Assembly: GCA_963205235.1 (NCBI GenBank)
Contig: CAUJIP010000102.1
Coordinates: 1 to 64,000 of the forward strand
DNA: 64,000 nucleotides
Reading direction: 5' to 3'
Origin: Pseudomonadota bacterium
GTDB lineage: Bacteria > Pseudomonadota > Alphaproteobacteria > Rhodobacterales > Rhodobacteraceae
Part shown: positions 7,804 to 15,559 of the stretch, piece by piece
Layout: each line of letters opens with the position of its first letter
Position numbering within the stretch: the stretch's first letter is position 1
Translations under genes and position numbers: made by a program
The notes under the pieces: model-generated
What the model was told of the DNA's origin: nothing
Databases searched by the model: none
What the model saw: only the letters and a program-made list of their open reading frames with translations

Positions 7804-8637
7804 TTACAGGGCCGCGGCAACGGTTTCGGCGATGGGGGTCGTCGGGCGACCGATCAGGCGGGAAAGCGTGCGGCTGTCGTCATGAAGCGCGCCCTTGGCC
7901 GCCTGCGCGTCGCTGTCGGCAAGCACATTGGCAAAGCCTTCGGGCAGACCAAAGCCCTGCAGCGCCTTGGCATAGTCGCCTTCGGGCATCGAGACATAGG
8001 CGACCGGCTTGCCCGAAGCCTTGGCCACGGCGGCGGCAAGATCGGCGCCGGAATGGCTGGTATCGCCGGCCAGCTCATAGGTATTGCCGGTGTGGGCGGC
8101 GTCCAGCGCGGTCACGGCAATCGCCTCGGCATAGTCCTTGCGGGCCGCCGATGACACGCGCCCCTCACCCGAAGACCCGATGATCGCGCCATGCTGGATC
8201 GCGGCACCAAGGGCACCAGTGTAGTTTTCGGTATACCAGCCGTTGCGCAGGATCGTGGTCGGGATGCCGCTGTCCTTCAACGCAGCCTCGGTGGCGATAT
8301 GGTCCTGCGCAAGGATCATCGGCGAGGCGTCGCCCTTCAGGATCGAGGTATAGACGATCCGGCCCACACCAGCGGCCTTGGCGGCGGCGATGACGTTTTT
8401 GTGCTGACCGGCCCGGTCGTTGAAATCGTTGGACGAGATCAGGACCAGCGTATCGACGCCCTTCAGCGCGGCGGGATCGGCGGCGGTATAGTCGAAGGCG
8501 CGGGCCTCGACCCCCAGATCGGCGGCCTTGGCGGTGTCGCGGACAAGGGCGGCGGGCCTGGCCCCGCGGGCCTTGAGCGCGGCGATGGCAAGGCGACCAA
8601 GGTGGCCGGTGGCTCCGGTAACGGCGATGGTGGACAT
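7804..8637 (-). CDS. NmrA/QorB-like NAD(P)-dependent oxidoreductase
   Basis: The 277-residue protein starts MSTIAVTGATGHLGRLAI, an atypical SDR Rossmann motif (TGATGxLG), and resembles the NAD(P)H:quinone oxidoreductase QorB family in length and in segments such as ILRNGWYTEN near residue 145. It probably reduces quinones or senses the NADPH state. Its start at 8637 was chosen at MSTIAV; longer frames have no support. It is divergent from an HxlR-type regulator, with a strong operator between them. Confidence 0.85.
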   Translation of the reverse strand: MSTIAVTGATGHLGRLAIAALKARGARPAALVRDTAKAADLGVEARAFDYTAADPAALKGVDTLVLISSNDFNDRAGQHKNVIAAAKAAGVGRIVYTSILKGDASPMILAQDHIATEAALKDSGIPTTILRNGWYTENYTGALGAAIQHGAIIGSSGEGRVSSAARKDYAEAIAVTALDAAHTGNTYELAGDTSHSGADLAAAVAKASGKPVAYVSMPEGDYAKALQGFGLPEGFANVLADSDAQAAKGALHDDSRTLSRLIGRPTTPIAETVAAAL

Positions 8638-8681
8638 GGAATGCTCCGTTTGTTTGGTTGACGGGGCAGAGATACGGGAAT

Positions 8682-8716
8682 ACTTACGAAACGGAAGTAC
8701 GCACGTTTTCGTAAGT
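8682..8716. promoter_or_regulatory. Operator between qorB-like gene and HxlR regulator
   Basis: ACTTACGAAA (8682-8691) and TTTCGTAAGT (8707-8716) are perfect 10-bp inverted arms separated by 15 bp. They are centred in the 96-bp divergent promoter region. HxlR regulators usually bind such sites next to an oxidoreductase and respond to redox or aldehyde stress. Binding by the neighbouring regulator is inferred. Confidence 0.75.
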
Positions 8717-8733
8717 GTATAACAGAGGCGCAC

Positions 8734-9123
8734 ATGACCCCGTCCCAGAACGCACAGTCCCTGTTCGACCAATGGCAGCGCGGCAACCTCATGGCCCCGG
8801 ATTGCCCGTCGCGCCCGGTCTTGCAGCACCTGACCAGCCGCTGGGGGGCGCTGGTTATGATCGCGCTGGCCATCGGTCCGCACCGCTTTGCCGAACTGCG
8901 TCGCAGGGTGGGCGGGATCAGCGAACGGATGCTGTCGCAGACGCTGCAGGAACTGGAAGGCGACGGGTTCGTGCTGCGCACGGCGCATCCGGTCGTGCCG
9001 CCGCATGTGGACTATGAACTGACGCCGATGGGTCGCGAGGCGGCCGAGCATGTGCTGGGCCTGACCCGCTGGATCGAGGAAGCGCTGCCCCGGATCATCG
9101 CGGGGCGCAAGGATGCGGCGTGA
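8734..9123 (+). CDS. HxlR-family transcriptional regulator
   Basis: The 129-residue winged helix protein contains CPSRPVLQHLTSRWGALVMIALAIGPHRFAELRRRVGGISERMLSQ..., split here only by position (about 24-70). This is the classical HxlR layout with a cysteine (C24) just before the DNA-binding domain. That cysteine is used for redox sensing in QorR-type members. Divergent from the oxidoreductase gene, it likely represses both promoters. Confidence 0.9.
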   Translation: MTPSQNAQSLFDQWQRGNLMAPDCPSRPVLQHLTSRWGALVMIALAIGPHRFAELRRRVGGISERMLSQTLQELEGDGFVLRTAHPVVPPHVDYELTPMGREAAEHVLGLTRWIEEALPRIIAGRKDAA

Positions 9124-9211
9124 TCCGATCGGGCGGCTTTCAGATTGAGCGCCCCTTGCAGGGTCGCAGGTCCTTTGCCTCGTCGTCGGGCTTCGCCTCC
9201 TCCTCGGTCAT

Positions 9212-9279
9212 GGGGGCGCTTCGCCCCCCACGGTGATGGTTTCGGCGAAACCATCGCCTTCCCCCCGAGGATATTTGGG
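9212..9279 (+). repeat. Composite intergenic repeat, copy 1
   Basis: Two hairpins are followed by a conserved word: GGGGGCG-CTT-CGCCCCC (9212-9228), a 13-bp stem 9232-9244/9246-9258 with one G-U pair, then CCCCCCGAGGATATTTGGG (9261-9279). The last 19-mer is repeated exactly at 18555-18573. It lies between the regulator and recJ and may end transcription of the former. Confidence 0.7.
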
Positions 9280-9363
9280 CAAATGTGAAAGCAGGGGTCA
9301 GGCAACGTGTCCGGTGGATCAGCCCTCTTGCATGGCCCGCGTCTTTGCGGCACCCCATGGGGC

Positions 9364-11112
9364 ATGGTGTTTTCCCCGGCCTTTCTGAATGTCGAACACT
9401 CGCTGACCGGGCGTCGTTGGGTCGGTCCCGATGCGGGGCAGGACCGGCTGGCCGAAGGTATGGCGCAGGTAACCCGGCTGCCCTTGGCCCTGTGCCGGAT
9501 TCTGGTGGCGCGAGGGGTTGTGCCGGAGGATGCGCCGAGCTTCCTGACCCCGACCCTGCGCGACCTTTTGCCGGACCCGATGTCGCTTTGCGACATGGCG
9601 GCGGCGGCGGAGAGGCTGTTGCGGGCGGTGCGCGGGCGCGAAAGGATTGCGATTTTTGCCGATTACGATGTCGACGGCGGGTCCTCGGCAGCGCTTCTGA
9701 TCACCTGGTTACGGCATTTCGGGCTGGTGCCGACCTTGTACGTCCCCGACCGGATTGACGAAGGCTATGGGCCGAACGTGCCCGCGATGGAGGCTTTGGC
9801 GCGGGACCATGATCTGATCCTTTGCGTCGATTGCGGGACGCTGAGCCATGAACCTGTCGCGGCGGCGAAAGCGGCGGATGTGGTGATCCTTGACCATCAC
9901 CTGGCGCTGGAGGTGCTGCCTGAGGCGCTGGCCGTGGTGAACCCGAACCGGCAGGACGAAGACGGCGCGCTGGCGCATCTTTGTGCAGCGGGGGTGGTGT
10001 TCCTTGTCCTGGTCGAGGCGAACCGGCGGTTGAAGGCGGGGGGGCAGGCGGGGCCGGATCTGATGGCAATGCTGGATCTGGTGGCGCTGGCGACAGTGGC
10101 CGATGTGGCACCGTTGGTCGGGGTCAACCGCGCCTTCGTGCGGCAGGGCCTGAAGGTCATGGCGCGGCGCGAACGGCCCGGCTTGCGCGCCTTGGCCGAT
10201 GTGGCGCGGATGGATCAGGCCCCGACATCCTATGCGCTGGGTTTTTTGCTGGGGCCGCGCGTCAATGCAGGTGGCCGGATCGGGCGGGCGGACCTTGGGG
10301 CGCGGCTTTTGGCCACCGACAACGAGGTCGAGGCCGGGCGGATCGCAGCGGAACTTGACCAGTTGAACACCGACCGCCGTGAGGTGACCGAACTGGTACG
10401 GCAGGAAGCCATGGCCCAGGCCGAGGCGCGGGGGCTGGACGGCGCGCTTGTCTGGGCAGCGGGCGAAGGCTGGCATCCGGGCGTCGTGGGCATTGTGGCG
10501 GCGCGACTGAAGGAAGCGGCGAACCGGCCTTCGGTGGTGATCGGGTTTGAAGGCGACGCAGGCAAGGGTTCGGCACGGTCCGTTCCCGGTGTCGATCTGG
10601 GGGCGGCAATCCAGCGGCTGGCGGCAGAGGGGCTGATCCAGAAGGGCGGCGGGCACAAGATGGCGGCGGGCCTTAGCCTGAGTCGGGCGCAGCTTGACCC
10701 TGCCATGGCGCGGCTGGCTGACTTGCTGGCGCGGCAGGGCGCGGGCGAGGGGGGGGCGGCCGATCTGCGGATCGACGGGCTGTTGACGACCACAGCGGCG
10801 ACAGTCGCGCTGATCGAGGCGATCGAGGATGCGGGCCCCTTTGGCGCTGCAGCCCCGGCGCCGCGCTTTGCCTTTGCCAATGCCGCCGTCAGCGCCCGCA
10901 GAATCGGGGAAAGCCATCTGAAGCTGACGGTCAGCGATTCGTCCGGCCCTGCGCTGGACGCGATCCTGTTCGGGGCCTTCGACGGCCCGCTTGGTCCAGC
11001 CCTGGAAGACCCCGGTCACCGCCGGTTTCACCTGGCGGGGCGGCTGGAACTGAACCACTGGAACGGGCGGACAAGGGTGCAAATGCGGCTGGACGACGCC
11101 GCCTTTGCCTGA
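9364..11112 (+). CDS. recJ: Single-stranded-DNA-specific exonuclease RecJ
   Basis: The 582-residue protein holds the DHH-family motifs FADYDVDGGSS (D100, D102, D104) and ILDHH (D177-H179), with the DHHA1 motif GGGHKMAAG in the C-terminal part and an OB-like end. RecJ degrades single-stranded DNA 5' to 3' in recombination and mismatch repair. ATG 9364 was chosen because HSLTGRRW follows at the usual distance; a GTG 19 codons upstream is possible. Confidence 0.93.
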   Translation: MVFSPAFLNVEHSLTGRRWVGPDAGQDRLAEGMAQVTRLPLALCRILVARGVVPEDAPSFLTPTLRDLLPDPMSLCDMAAAAERLLRAVRGRERIAIFADYDVDGGSSAALLITWLRHFGLVPTLYVPDRIDEGYGPNVPAMEALARDHDLILCVDCGTLSHEPVAAAKAADVVILDHHLALEVLPEALAVVNPNRQDEDGALAHLCAAGVVFLVLVEANRRLKAGGQAGPDLMAMLDLVALATVADVAPLVGVNRAFVRQGLKVMARRERPGLRALADVARMDQAPTSYALGFLLGPRVNAGGRIGRADLGARLLATDNEVEAGRIAAELDQLNTDRREVTELVRQEAMAQAEARGLDGALVWAAGEGWHPGVVGIVAARLKEAANRPSVVIGFEGDAGKGSARSVPGVDLGAAIQRLAAEGLIQKGGGHKMAAGLSLSRAQLDPAMARLADLLARQGAGEGGAADLRIDGLLTTTAATVALIEAIEDAGPFGAAAPAPRFAFANAAVSARRIGESHLKLTVSDSSGPALDAILFGAFDGPLGPALEDPGHRRFHLAGRLELNHWNGRTRVQMRLDDAAFA

Positions 11113-11184
11113 TCTGCGAAGGGGGTGCATTTTTCCTCTTGCGGAACTCTGGCACCCGTTCTAGACACCGCCCACCGAAAGCGT

Positions 11185-11259
11185 GGCCCGTTCGTCTATC
11201 GGTTAGGACACCTGGTTTTCAACCAGGTAAGAGGGGTTCGACTCCCCTACGGGCTGCCA
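11185..11259 (+). tRNA. tRNA-Glu (TTC)
   Basis: A 75-nt cloverleaf with acceptor GGCCCGT/ACGGGCT (first pair G-U), anticodon stem CCTGG/CCAGG around TTTTCAA with anticodon TTC, T-loop TTCGACT and an encoded CCA. Confidence 0.95.
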
Positions 11260-11290
11260 CCATCTTTCCCAAGACATTGCTTTGTCGAGA

Positions 11291-11314
11291 AAATCTCCGC
11301 CTCTGCGGAGATTT
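11291..11314. terminator. Bidirectional intrinsic terminator
   Basis: AAATCTCCGC and GCGGAGATTT form a perfect 10-bp stem with a CTCT loop. On the minus strand it is followed by TTCTC after the stem Ts, fitting termination of the Rieske oxygenase gene; it may also stop the tRNA transcript. Confidence 0.7.
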
Positions 11315-11331
11315 CCCGTTTCGCTTGATGG

Positions 11332-12450
11332 TCAGGATGGAATGCGGCTGGCCAGGTATTGCGCGAATTCGAAATTCGGGCGTTCCAGGTGGCTAAGCGG
11401 TCCCGGTTCGGCCATGCCGGACAGCAAGCCGCGATAGACCTTTTCGGTGCAGCCCTTGTCTTCGACATTCACCTTGTCCAGCAGCGCCTTTACCCGATCA
11501 AGGTGCTCTGCCGCCTTGGGGTCAGCCAGCCAGTCCGCCGACATGCCCATGCCGAACAGCACGTTTACATGGCCCGGCCCATCGGGGGTCAGGGAAAGAT
11601 ACCAGAAATAGCCCGGCGTCAGGGTGATCAGGAGCGAAGGGTAGATCGCCAGCAGCCAGGTCTTGCGCCGGTCATCGCCCTGCAGCGTGGTGTTGGACGG
11701 GTGCGCCAGCGCCAGCGGCACCGAATCGTCTTTCAGGATCCAGTGATAGTTGAACTCTGCCGTGCCTTCGGGGCAGACCATTTGGTCAAGTCGCGATGCC
11801 CCGCCGATCGTACCTGAATGGCACATTGGCAGGTGGTAGCTTTCCATGAAATTCTCGGCCAGGACCTTCCAGTTCGTGGCCCAACGGAAATTCTCGCGGT
11901 AGGTTTCGGTATAGGTTGCCATGTCGAGGCCGGGGATCAGGTCGCGCACCCCGGACAGCACCGTTGCGGGCGCGGGGGCATCGGGGTTCAGGGTGACCAT
12001 GATCCAGCCCTGCCACACCTCGCACCGGACGCGGGGCAGGGTGATGTTTTCCTTGCAGAACCCTTCGTTCAGGGTCATCGCCGGGGCCGCGCGCAGCGAG
12101 CCGTCAAGATTGTAGGTCCAGGCGTGGTAGGGGCAGACGATGCTGCGGGCATTGCCCCGGCCTTCCAGCAGGGTCGACATCCGGTGGCGGCAGACATTCG
12201 ACATCGCCCGCACCTGACCGTCGCGGTCTCGCAGGACGATGACCGGTTCGCCTGCAAGGGTCAGCGTCAGATAGTCGCCGGGGTTCGGCAACGTCTCGGC
12301 GCGACCGGCACAGATCCAGTCCTGGGCGAAGATATGGCGCTCTTCCTGGGCCAGAAACTCGGGGCTGGTATAGACCGACTTTGGCATCGCCGTGGCGCGG
12401 GTGAAGGGCACCGAGACGTTGTCATGCAGTTCCTTGGCGGGGCGGGTCAT
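11332..12450 (-). CDS. Rieske-type aromatic-ring/quaternary-amine oxygenase, alpha subunit
   Basis: The 372-residue protein has the Rieske [2Fe-2S] ligands C87-x-H89 and C106-x2-H109 and the mononuclear iron motif ENFMESYHLPMCH with H205 and H210. The order matches alpha subunits of ring-hydroxylating and choline/betaine-type monooxygenases; the substrate cannot be told from sequence. No reductase, ferredoxin or beta subunit lies next to it, so it must use an electron donor encoded elsewhere. Confidence 0.88.
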   Translation of the reverse strand: MTRPAKELHDNVSVPFTRATAMPKSVYTSPEFLAQEERHIFAQDWICAGRAETLPNPGDYLTLTLAGEPVIVLRDRDGQVRAMSNVCRHRMSTLLEGRGNARSIVCPYHAWTYNLDGSLRAAPAMTLNEGFCKENITLPRVRCEVWQGWIMVTLNPDAPAPATVLSGVRDLIPGLDMATYTETYRENFRWATNWKVLAENFMESYHLPMCHSGTIGGASRLDQMVCPEGTAEFNYHWILKDDSVPLALAHPSNTTLQGDDRRKTWLLAIYPSLLITLTPGYFWYLSLTPDGPGHVNVLFGMGMSADWLADPKAAEHLDRVKALLDKVNVEDKGCTEKVYRGLLSGMAEPGPLSHLERPNFEFAQYLASRIPS

Positions 12451-12533
12451 GGCGGCCTCCTGACGGGTGGGGATGGGTTATCATCATCTCCCACCCCCCC
12501 TTCGGCAAGCCGGTTTCCGCCCGAAACTGCCGC

Positions 12534-13247
12534 CTATTCGCCGCAGTCGTTCAGGACCAGCAACTCGCCCTCGGTATGGGCAAGGCCCCGGTCCATCAGG
12601 CCATCGGCCATCTCGTCCGCAGCCTCCATCGTGATCCCGTAATCCCCGATCAATGCGCCGGCAGCGGCCTGTGTCAGGGCGCAGCCGTTGTCGGACAGCA
12701 TGTCGATCAAGGGCTGGGCCGGATCCCCGCCCACCACCGGGTTCGAACACAGTGGCTCCATCACGGTGATCTTCGAGGTCGCCGCGTCAAAGACAAACAA
12801 TCCGGCATCGGACAACATCTGGGATTCGTCCTGCAGCGTGTCAAGATCGGCTTCGGTGATCCCGGCGGCGGCAAAGGCCGGCAGGCCGTTCTCCTCGGTC
12901 ATGGAGCAGCCATTGGCGTGGAAAACCCCGATCACCCGCGCCATCAAGGGCGAGACGGGGGGCACGTAGGGTTCGACCGGGGTCACCTCCACGACACCAG
13001 TGCAAAGTCCGGGCGCAAGGTGGAATTCGTTGTCGATCAGTTCACCCTCACCGGCGAGGATCATCTCTTCGACCACAGGACCAACCATATCCTGCGTCAG
13101 ACCCATCGGCGGAAAGCTGGCTTCGGCGATGGCGTCGGTGATGACGCAGCCCGATGCGGTGGCGACGTCGATCACCGCCTGACGGACATCGGTTTCCGCC
13201 AAGGCTGGAGTGGCCAGAAGAAGCAGGGGCAGACAAAGACGGCGCAT
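12534..13247 (-). CDS. Secreted protein with three cysteine-paired repeats
   Basis: A signal peptide (MRRLCLPLLLLATPALA) precedes three related units at about 24-84, 104-169 and 179-237. Each unit starts with a (S/N)GC-(V/S/A)-(I/M/L)T motif and ends with a cysteine: C34/C82, C114/C167 and C189/C235. One disulfide per unit in the periplasm is likely. I do not recognise the family. It is upstream of the transglycosylase gene in the opposite sense of reading order but on the same strand. Confidence 0.75.
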   Translation of the reverse strand: MRRLCLPLLLLATPALAETDVRQAVIDVATASGCVITDAIAEASFPPMGLTQDMVGPVVEEMILAGEGELIDNEFHLAPGLCTGVVEVTPVEPYVPPVSPLMARVIGVFHANGCSMTEENGLPAFAAAGITEADLDTLQDESQMLSDAGLFVFDAATSKITVMEPLCSNPVVGGDPAQPLIDMLSDNGCALTQAAAGALIGDYGITMEAADEMADGLMDRGLAHTEGELLVLNDCGE

Positions 13248-13281
13248 GGAATTTTCCTTTTTGTGTAAAGCGTTGGACGGT

Positions 13282-14082
13282 TCAGCCGTCGATCCGCGCG
13301 CCCATCAGGGCAATGGCTTGCTGATAGACCTTGGCGGCGTTCCATTCCTTGATCACCGCAAAGTTCGGCTCGCCTTCCTGATAGCCCTTTCCAGGCTTCC
13401 AGCCCTTTTCGCGCAGATAGTTGGCGGTCGTGGCCATGGCATCGGCAAGACCGTAAAGGTCAATCCGGCCGTCGCCGTCACCGTCCACGCCATAGGCATA
13501 GGCATTGCCGGGAAGGAACTGGGTGTGGCCAAGTTCGCCGTGCTTGGCCCCCAGGGTTTCAATGCTGATCGAGCCCTGATCGACCAGCAGAAGCGCGCCG
13601 ATCAGATGCGGGCGAAAGAAGTCGGACCGGCGGCAATCATAGGTCAGCGTCGCGATGGCCGAAACGACATTGGTGTCGCCCATAAAACCGCCGAAGCCCG
13701 TCTCCATCCCATGAATGGCGATCAGGACACCGGCGGGCACACCATATTGCGCCTCAAGCGCTGCATAGAAGTCGGGATTCTTCGCCTTGCGTTTGCGGCC
13801 CTGGGAGATGATCGTCTCTGCACCACGAACCTCAAGGAACTTTTCCAGGCTGTATTTGAAGCTTTTCTGGTTGCGGTCTGCACCTATTGTGACTTTGGAA
13901 TATGAAGTCGCCATCAAGGCCGCGATGCCTTTTTTGCCTACGCCGTCCGCCTTGGCCTCGGCGGCCATTTCGGACTTCCACGCCTCATACCCGCCGCCGG
14001 TATCGCTGCAACTGGCGGCATTGGCAGAGATCGGAAACGTGGCAAGCAGCAGCGAAACGGCAAGGCGGGAAAGCGGGGTCAC
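13282..14082 (-). CDS. Lytic murein transglycosylase (MltB family)
   Basis: The 266-residue protein has the SLT_2/MltB domain with catalytic glutamate E127 in IHGMETGFGGFMGD, and ELGHTQFLPGNAYAYGVDGDGDGRID further on. It cleaves the glycan strand of peptidoglycan to 1,6-anhydro-muropeptides. The GTG at 14082 gives an immediate signal peptide (LSRLAVSLLLATFPISANA) and has AGGTG eight bases upstream, so it is preferred over the longer frame. No lipobox is seen, so it is probably soluble in the periplasm. Confidence 0.88.
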   Translation of the reverse strand: MTPLSRLAVSLLLATFPISANAASCSDTGGGYEAWKSEMAAEAKADGVGKKGIAALMATSYSKVTIGADRNQKSFKYSLEKFLEVRGAETIISQGRKRKAKNPDFYAALEAQYGVPAGVLIAIHGMETGFGGFMGDTNVVSAIATLTYDCRRSDFFRPHLIGALLLVDQGSISIETLGAKHGELGHTQFLPGNAYAYGVDGDGDGRIDLYGLADAMATTANYLREKGWKPGKGYQEGEPNFAVIKEWNAAKVYQQAIALMGARIDG

Positions 14083-14223
14083 GGGGCACCTGTGAAAGGA
14101 CAAGACCGCCCAAGGCAAGCGGCGGCACGCCAAGGTCACACCGGCCAGCGGCCCGGAGTCAAGTCATGTTTTCATTGGGATACCGGGACATGCGACCTTT
14201 GCCAGGCCCTGTCCAGCACCCGT

Positions 14224-14355
14224 TTACTTGACCTTTTTGCCCGCGATCACGGTGCCATCCTTGGCCTGCCCGGAATTCGCGGTGGCCAGCACCTTGACCA
14301 CTTCCTTCTTCGGCTTCTTGGCTTCCTTGCCGCCCTTGTTCTTTTCCTTGGACAT
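14224..14355 (-). CDS. Small lysine-rich protein (43 aa)
   Basis: The frame starts MSKEKNKGGKEAKKPKKE and continues with VVKVLATANSGQAKDGTVIAGKKVK to a TAA at 14224. A GGA-type ribosome site lies upstream of the ATG. About a third of the residues are lysine, with a basic N-terminal half and a short hydrophobic/glycine C-terminal half. It may bind nucleic acid; I know of no assigned function. It stands alone between two longer gaps. Confidence 0.6.
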   Translation of the reverse strand: MSKEKNKGGKEAKKPKKEVVKVLATANSGQAKDGTVIAGKKVK

Positions 14356-14540
14356 CTGAGGGGTCCTTTCAAGCCTGGGTTCCCGCCTGGCAAAGCCAGA
14401 GGGGTCGCTGCCGCCAAAACGGCATCAGGGCGGGCCGAAAAGGGGCCGGACCCTGAGGGGAAGATGGGCGTTATGGGGGGCACTGGCAAGGGTCTGCGAA
14501 CGCGGCGTTAAATCAATGGGTTAGGGAAGCAATGCGTTTC

Positions 14541-14573
14541 TTCCTTTCGTCTTCCTTTTGTCTTCCTTTCGTC
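14541..14573. repeat. Three tandem 11-bp repeats
   Basis: TTCCTTTCGTC, TTCCTTTTGTC and TTCCTTTCGTC follow each other without a gap. The stretch is pyrimidine-rich on the plus strand. It lies in the non-coding region 14356-14783, which also holds two GC-rich hairpins; no gene is supported there. Confidence 0.7.
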
Positions 14574-14671
14574 TTGCCCTGTGGAAGGCAGGTCGGGCGT
14601 TAACAATGCGCGGCGAATCGGTTTCGCAGGGTGCGCTACAGCGCAGCTTCCGTTGGGACGGCGGGGTGCGT

Positions 14672-14775
14672 AGGGTGGGTTTGCAACCCACCTTCCGGGC
14701 GCGGGGATTGGTGGTGTGGAACCGCACCTTACGCTTGCTTGGTTCGAGTTCGGTGGGGTGGAACCCCACCCTGCG
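14672..14775. repeat. Two hairpin repeats of the GGTGGG...CCCACC type
   Basis: GGTGGGTTTGCAACCCACC near 14675-14693 and GGTGGGGTGGAACCCCACC near 14755-14773 are related palindromes, each next to a GCGCTTGCTT/ACGCTTGCTT-like word. Dispersed palindromes of this kind are common between genes in bacteria. A longer relative lies at 63737-63768. Confidence 0.6.
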
Positions 14776-14783
14776 CTTGCTTC

Positions 14784-15398
14784 TTAGGCAGTTTCAATTG
14801 CCAGACATATTGGAACCACGATACACAACGCCAGAATCGAAGCGCACAGGTTGGCCGCCACTAGAGAGATTAGGGTGCGCCTAGCCGATTTTGGTGATTG
14901 CCTCAAGACGAATGGCGCTTCGACGATGCTGTGAAATCCGGTTGAGAACAAAATCCCAATTGCTATTGGCCCAAGTTGCCCAGTAAAACCAACGCCTGTT
15001 CCGAACGCAAGAAGTCCAAGATTGACGGACATGAGACGGAGGACAGAAGTTGCTACCTCAAGTGGATTCGTAATGAGCGCCGTTACTGGTGCGCCGAAAA
15101 CTACTGCCGGGAAGAGAAAGATTATCAAGAGTGCGGGTCCGACATTTGCCGCCAAAACAATCCAGAATGCACGTGACGATCCGAACTCTAGCGTTCGTTT
15201 CAGGACCTGCCACTCAAGCAGAAATGGCAATGTAGTGATACTGCCGATCGGTATCGCAACGAATGTCATTAACCCTACAGTCAAGGCTCTACTTTCGAGC
15301 GATACCTGCGAGCTTTCGAGAAGGACAACAAATACTGCGATCCATGCAACCAAACACAGCGTGGATAGACCGCCTGCAACGAGGTTGGATTTGCGCAT
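14784..15398 (-). CDS. Membrane protein of unknown function (low GC)
   Basis: This 204-residue protein has about five hydrophobic segments (near 7-29, 40-62, 82-104, 123-150 and 178-198). Its base composition is clearly lower in GC than the flanking genes, which suggests horizontal acquisition. It starts with ATG at 15398. A near-consensus FNR/CRP-type box lies about 60 bp upstream. The family is not recognised. Confidence 0.65.
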   Translation of the reverse strand: MRKSNLVAGGLSTLCLVAWIAVFVVLLESSQVSLESRALTVGLMTFVAIPIGSITTLPFLLEWQVLKRTLEFGSSRAFWIVLAANVGPALLIIFLFPAVVFGAPVTALITNPLEVATSVLRLMSVNLGLLAFGTGVGFTGQLGPIAIGILFSTGFHSIVEAPFVLRQSPKSARRTLISLVAANLCASILALCIVVPICLAIETA

Positions 15399-15457
15399 CG
15401 TTCCCTCTCTGACTGAGCAAAAGGCTTCAGATATGGGAAGATTTGGGGAGGGGCGCC

Positions 15458-15471
15458 ATGATTCAGATCAA
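15458..15471 (-). promoter_or_regulatory. Near-consensus FNR/CRP-type box
   Basis: Read on the minus strand the site is TTGAT-CTGA-ATCAT, one mismatch from TTGAT-N4-ATCAA. It lies about 60 bp before the ATG of the membrane gene, a distance compatible with activation. Chance occurrence cannot be excluded. Confidence 0.4.
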
Positions 15472-15559
15472 ACAGTGCCCCTCAGTGTTTGATCTCGGTT
15501 AGCCCGACAAACACTAGGTCAGGCCTGCGATGGCCAAACAAAATGCTTTTTGTTCCCCC

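Noticed and set aside
9709-11130. Long minus-strand frame over recJ
   Set aside because: Antisense to RecJ, composed of Arg/His/Gln-rich sequence, no ribosome site.
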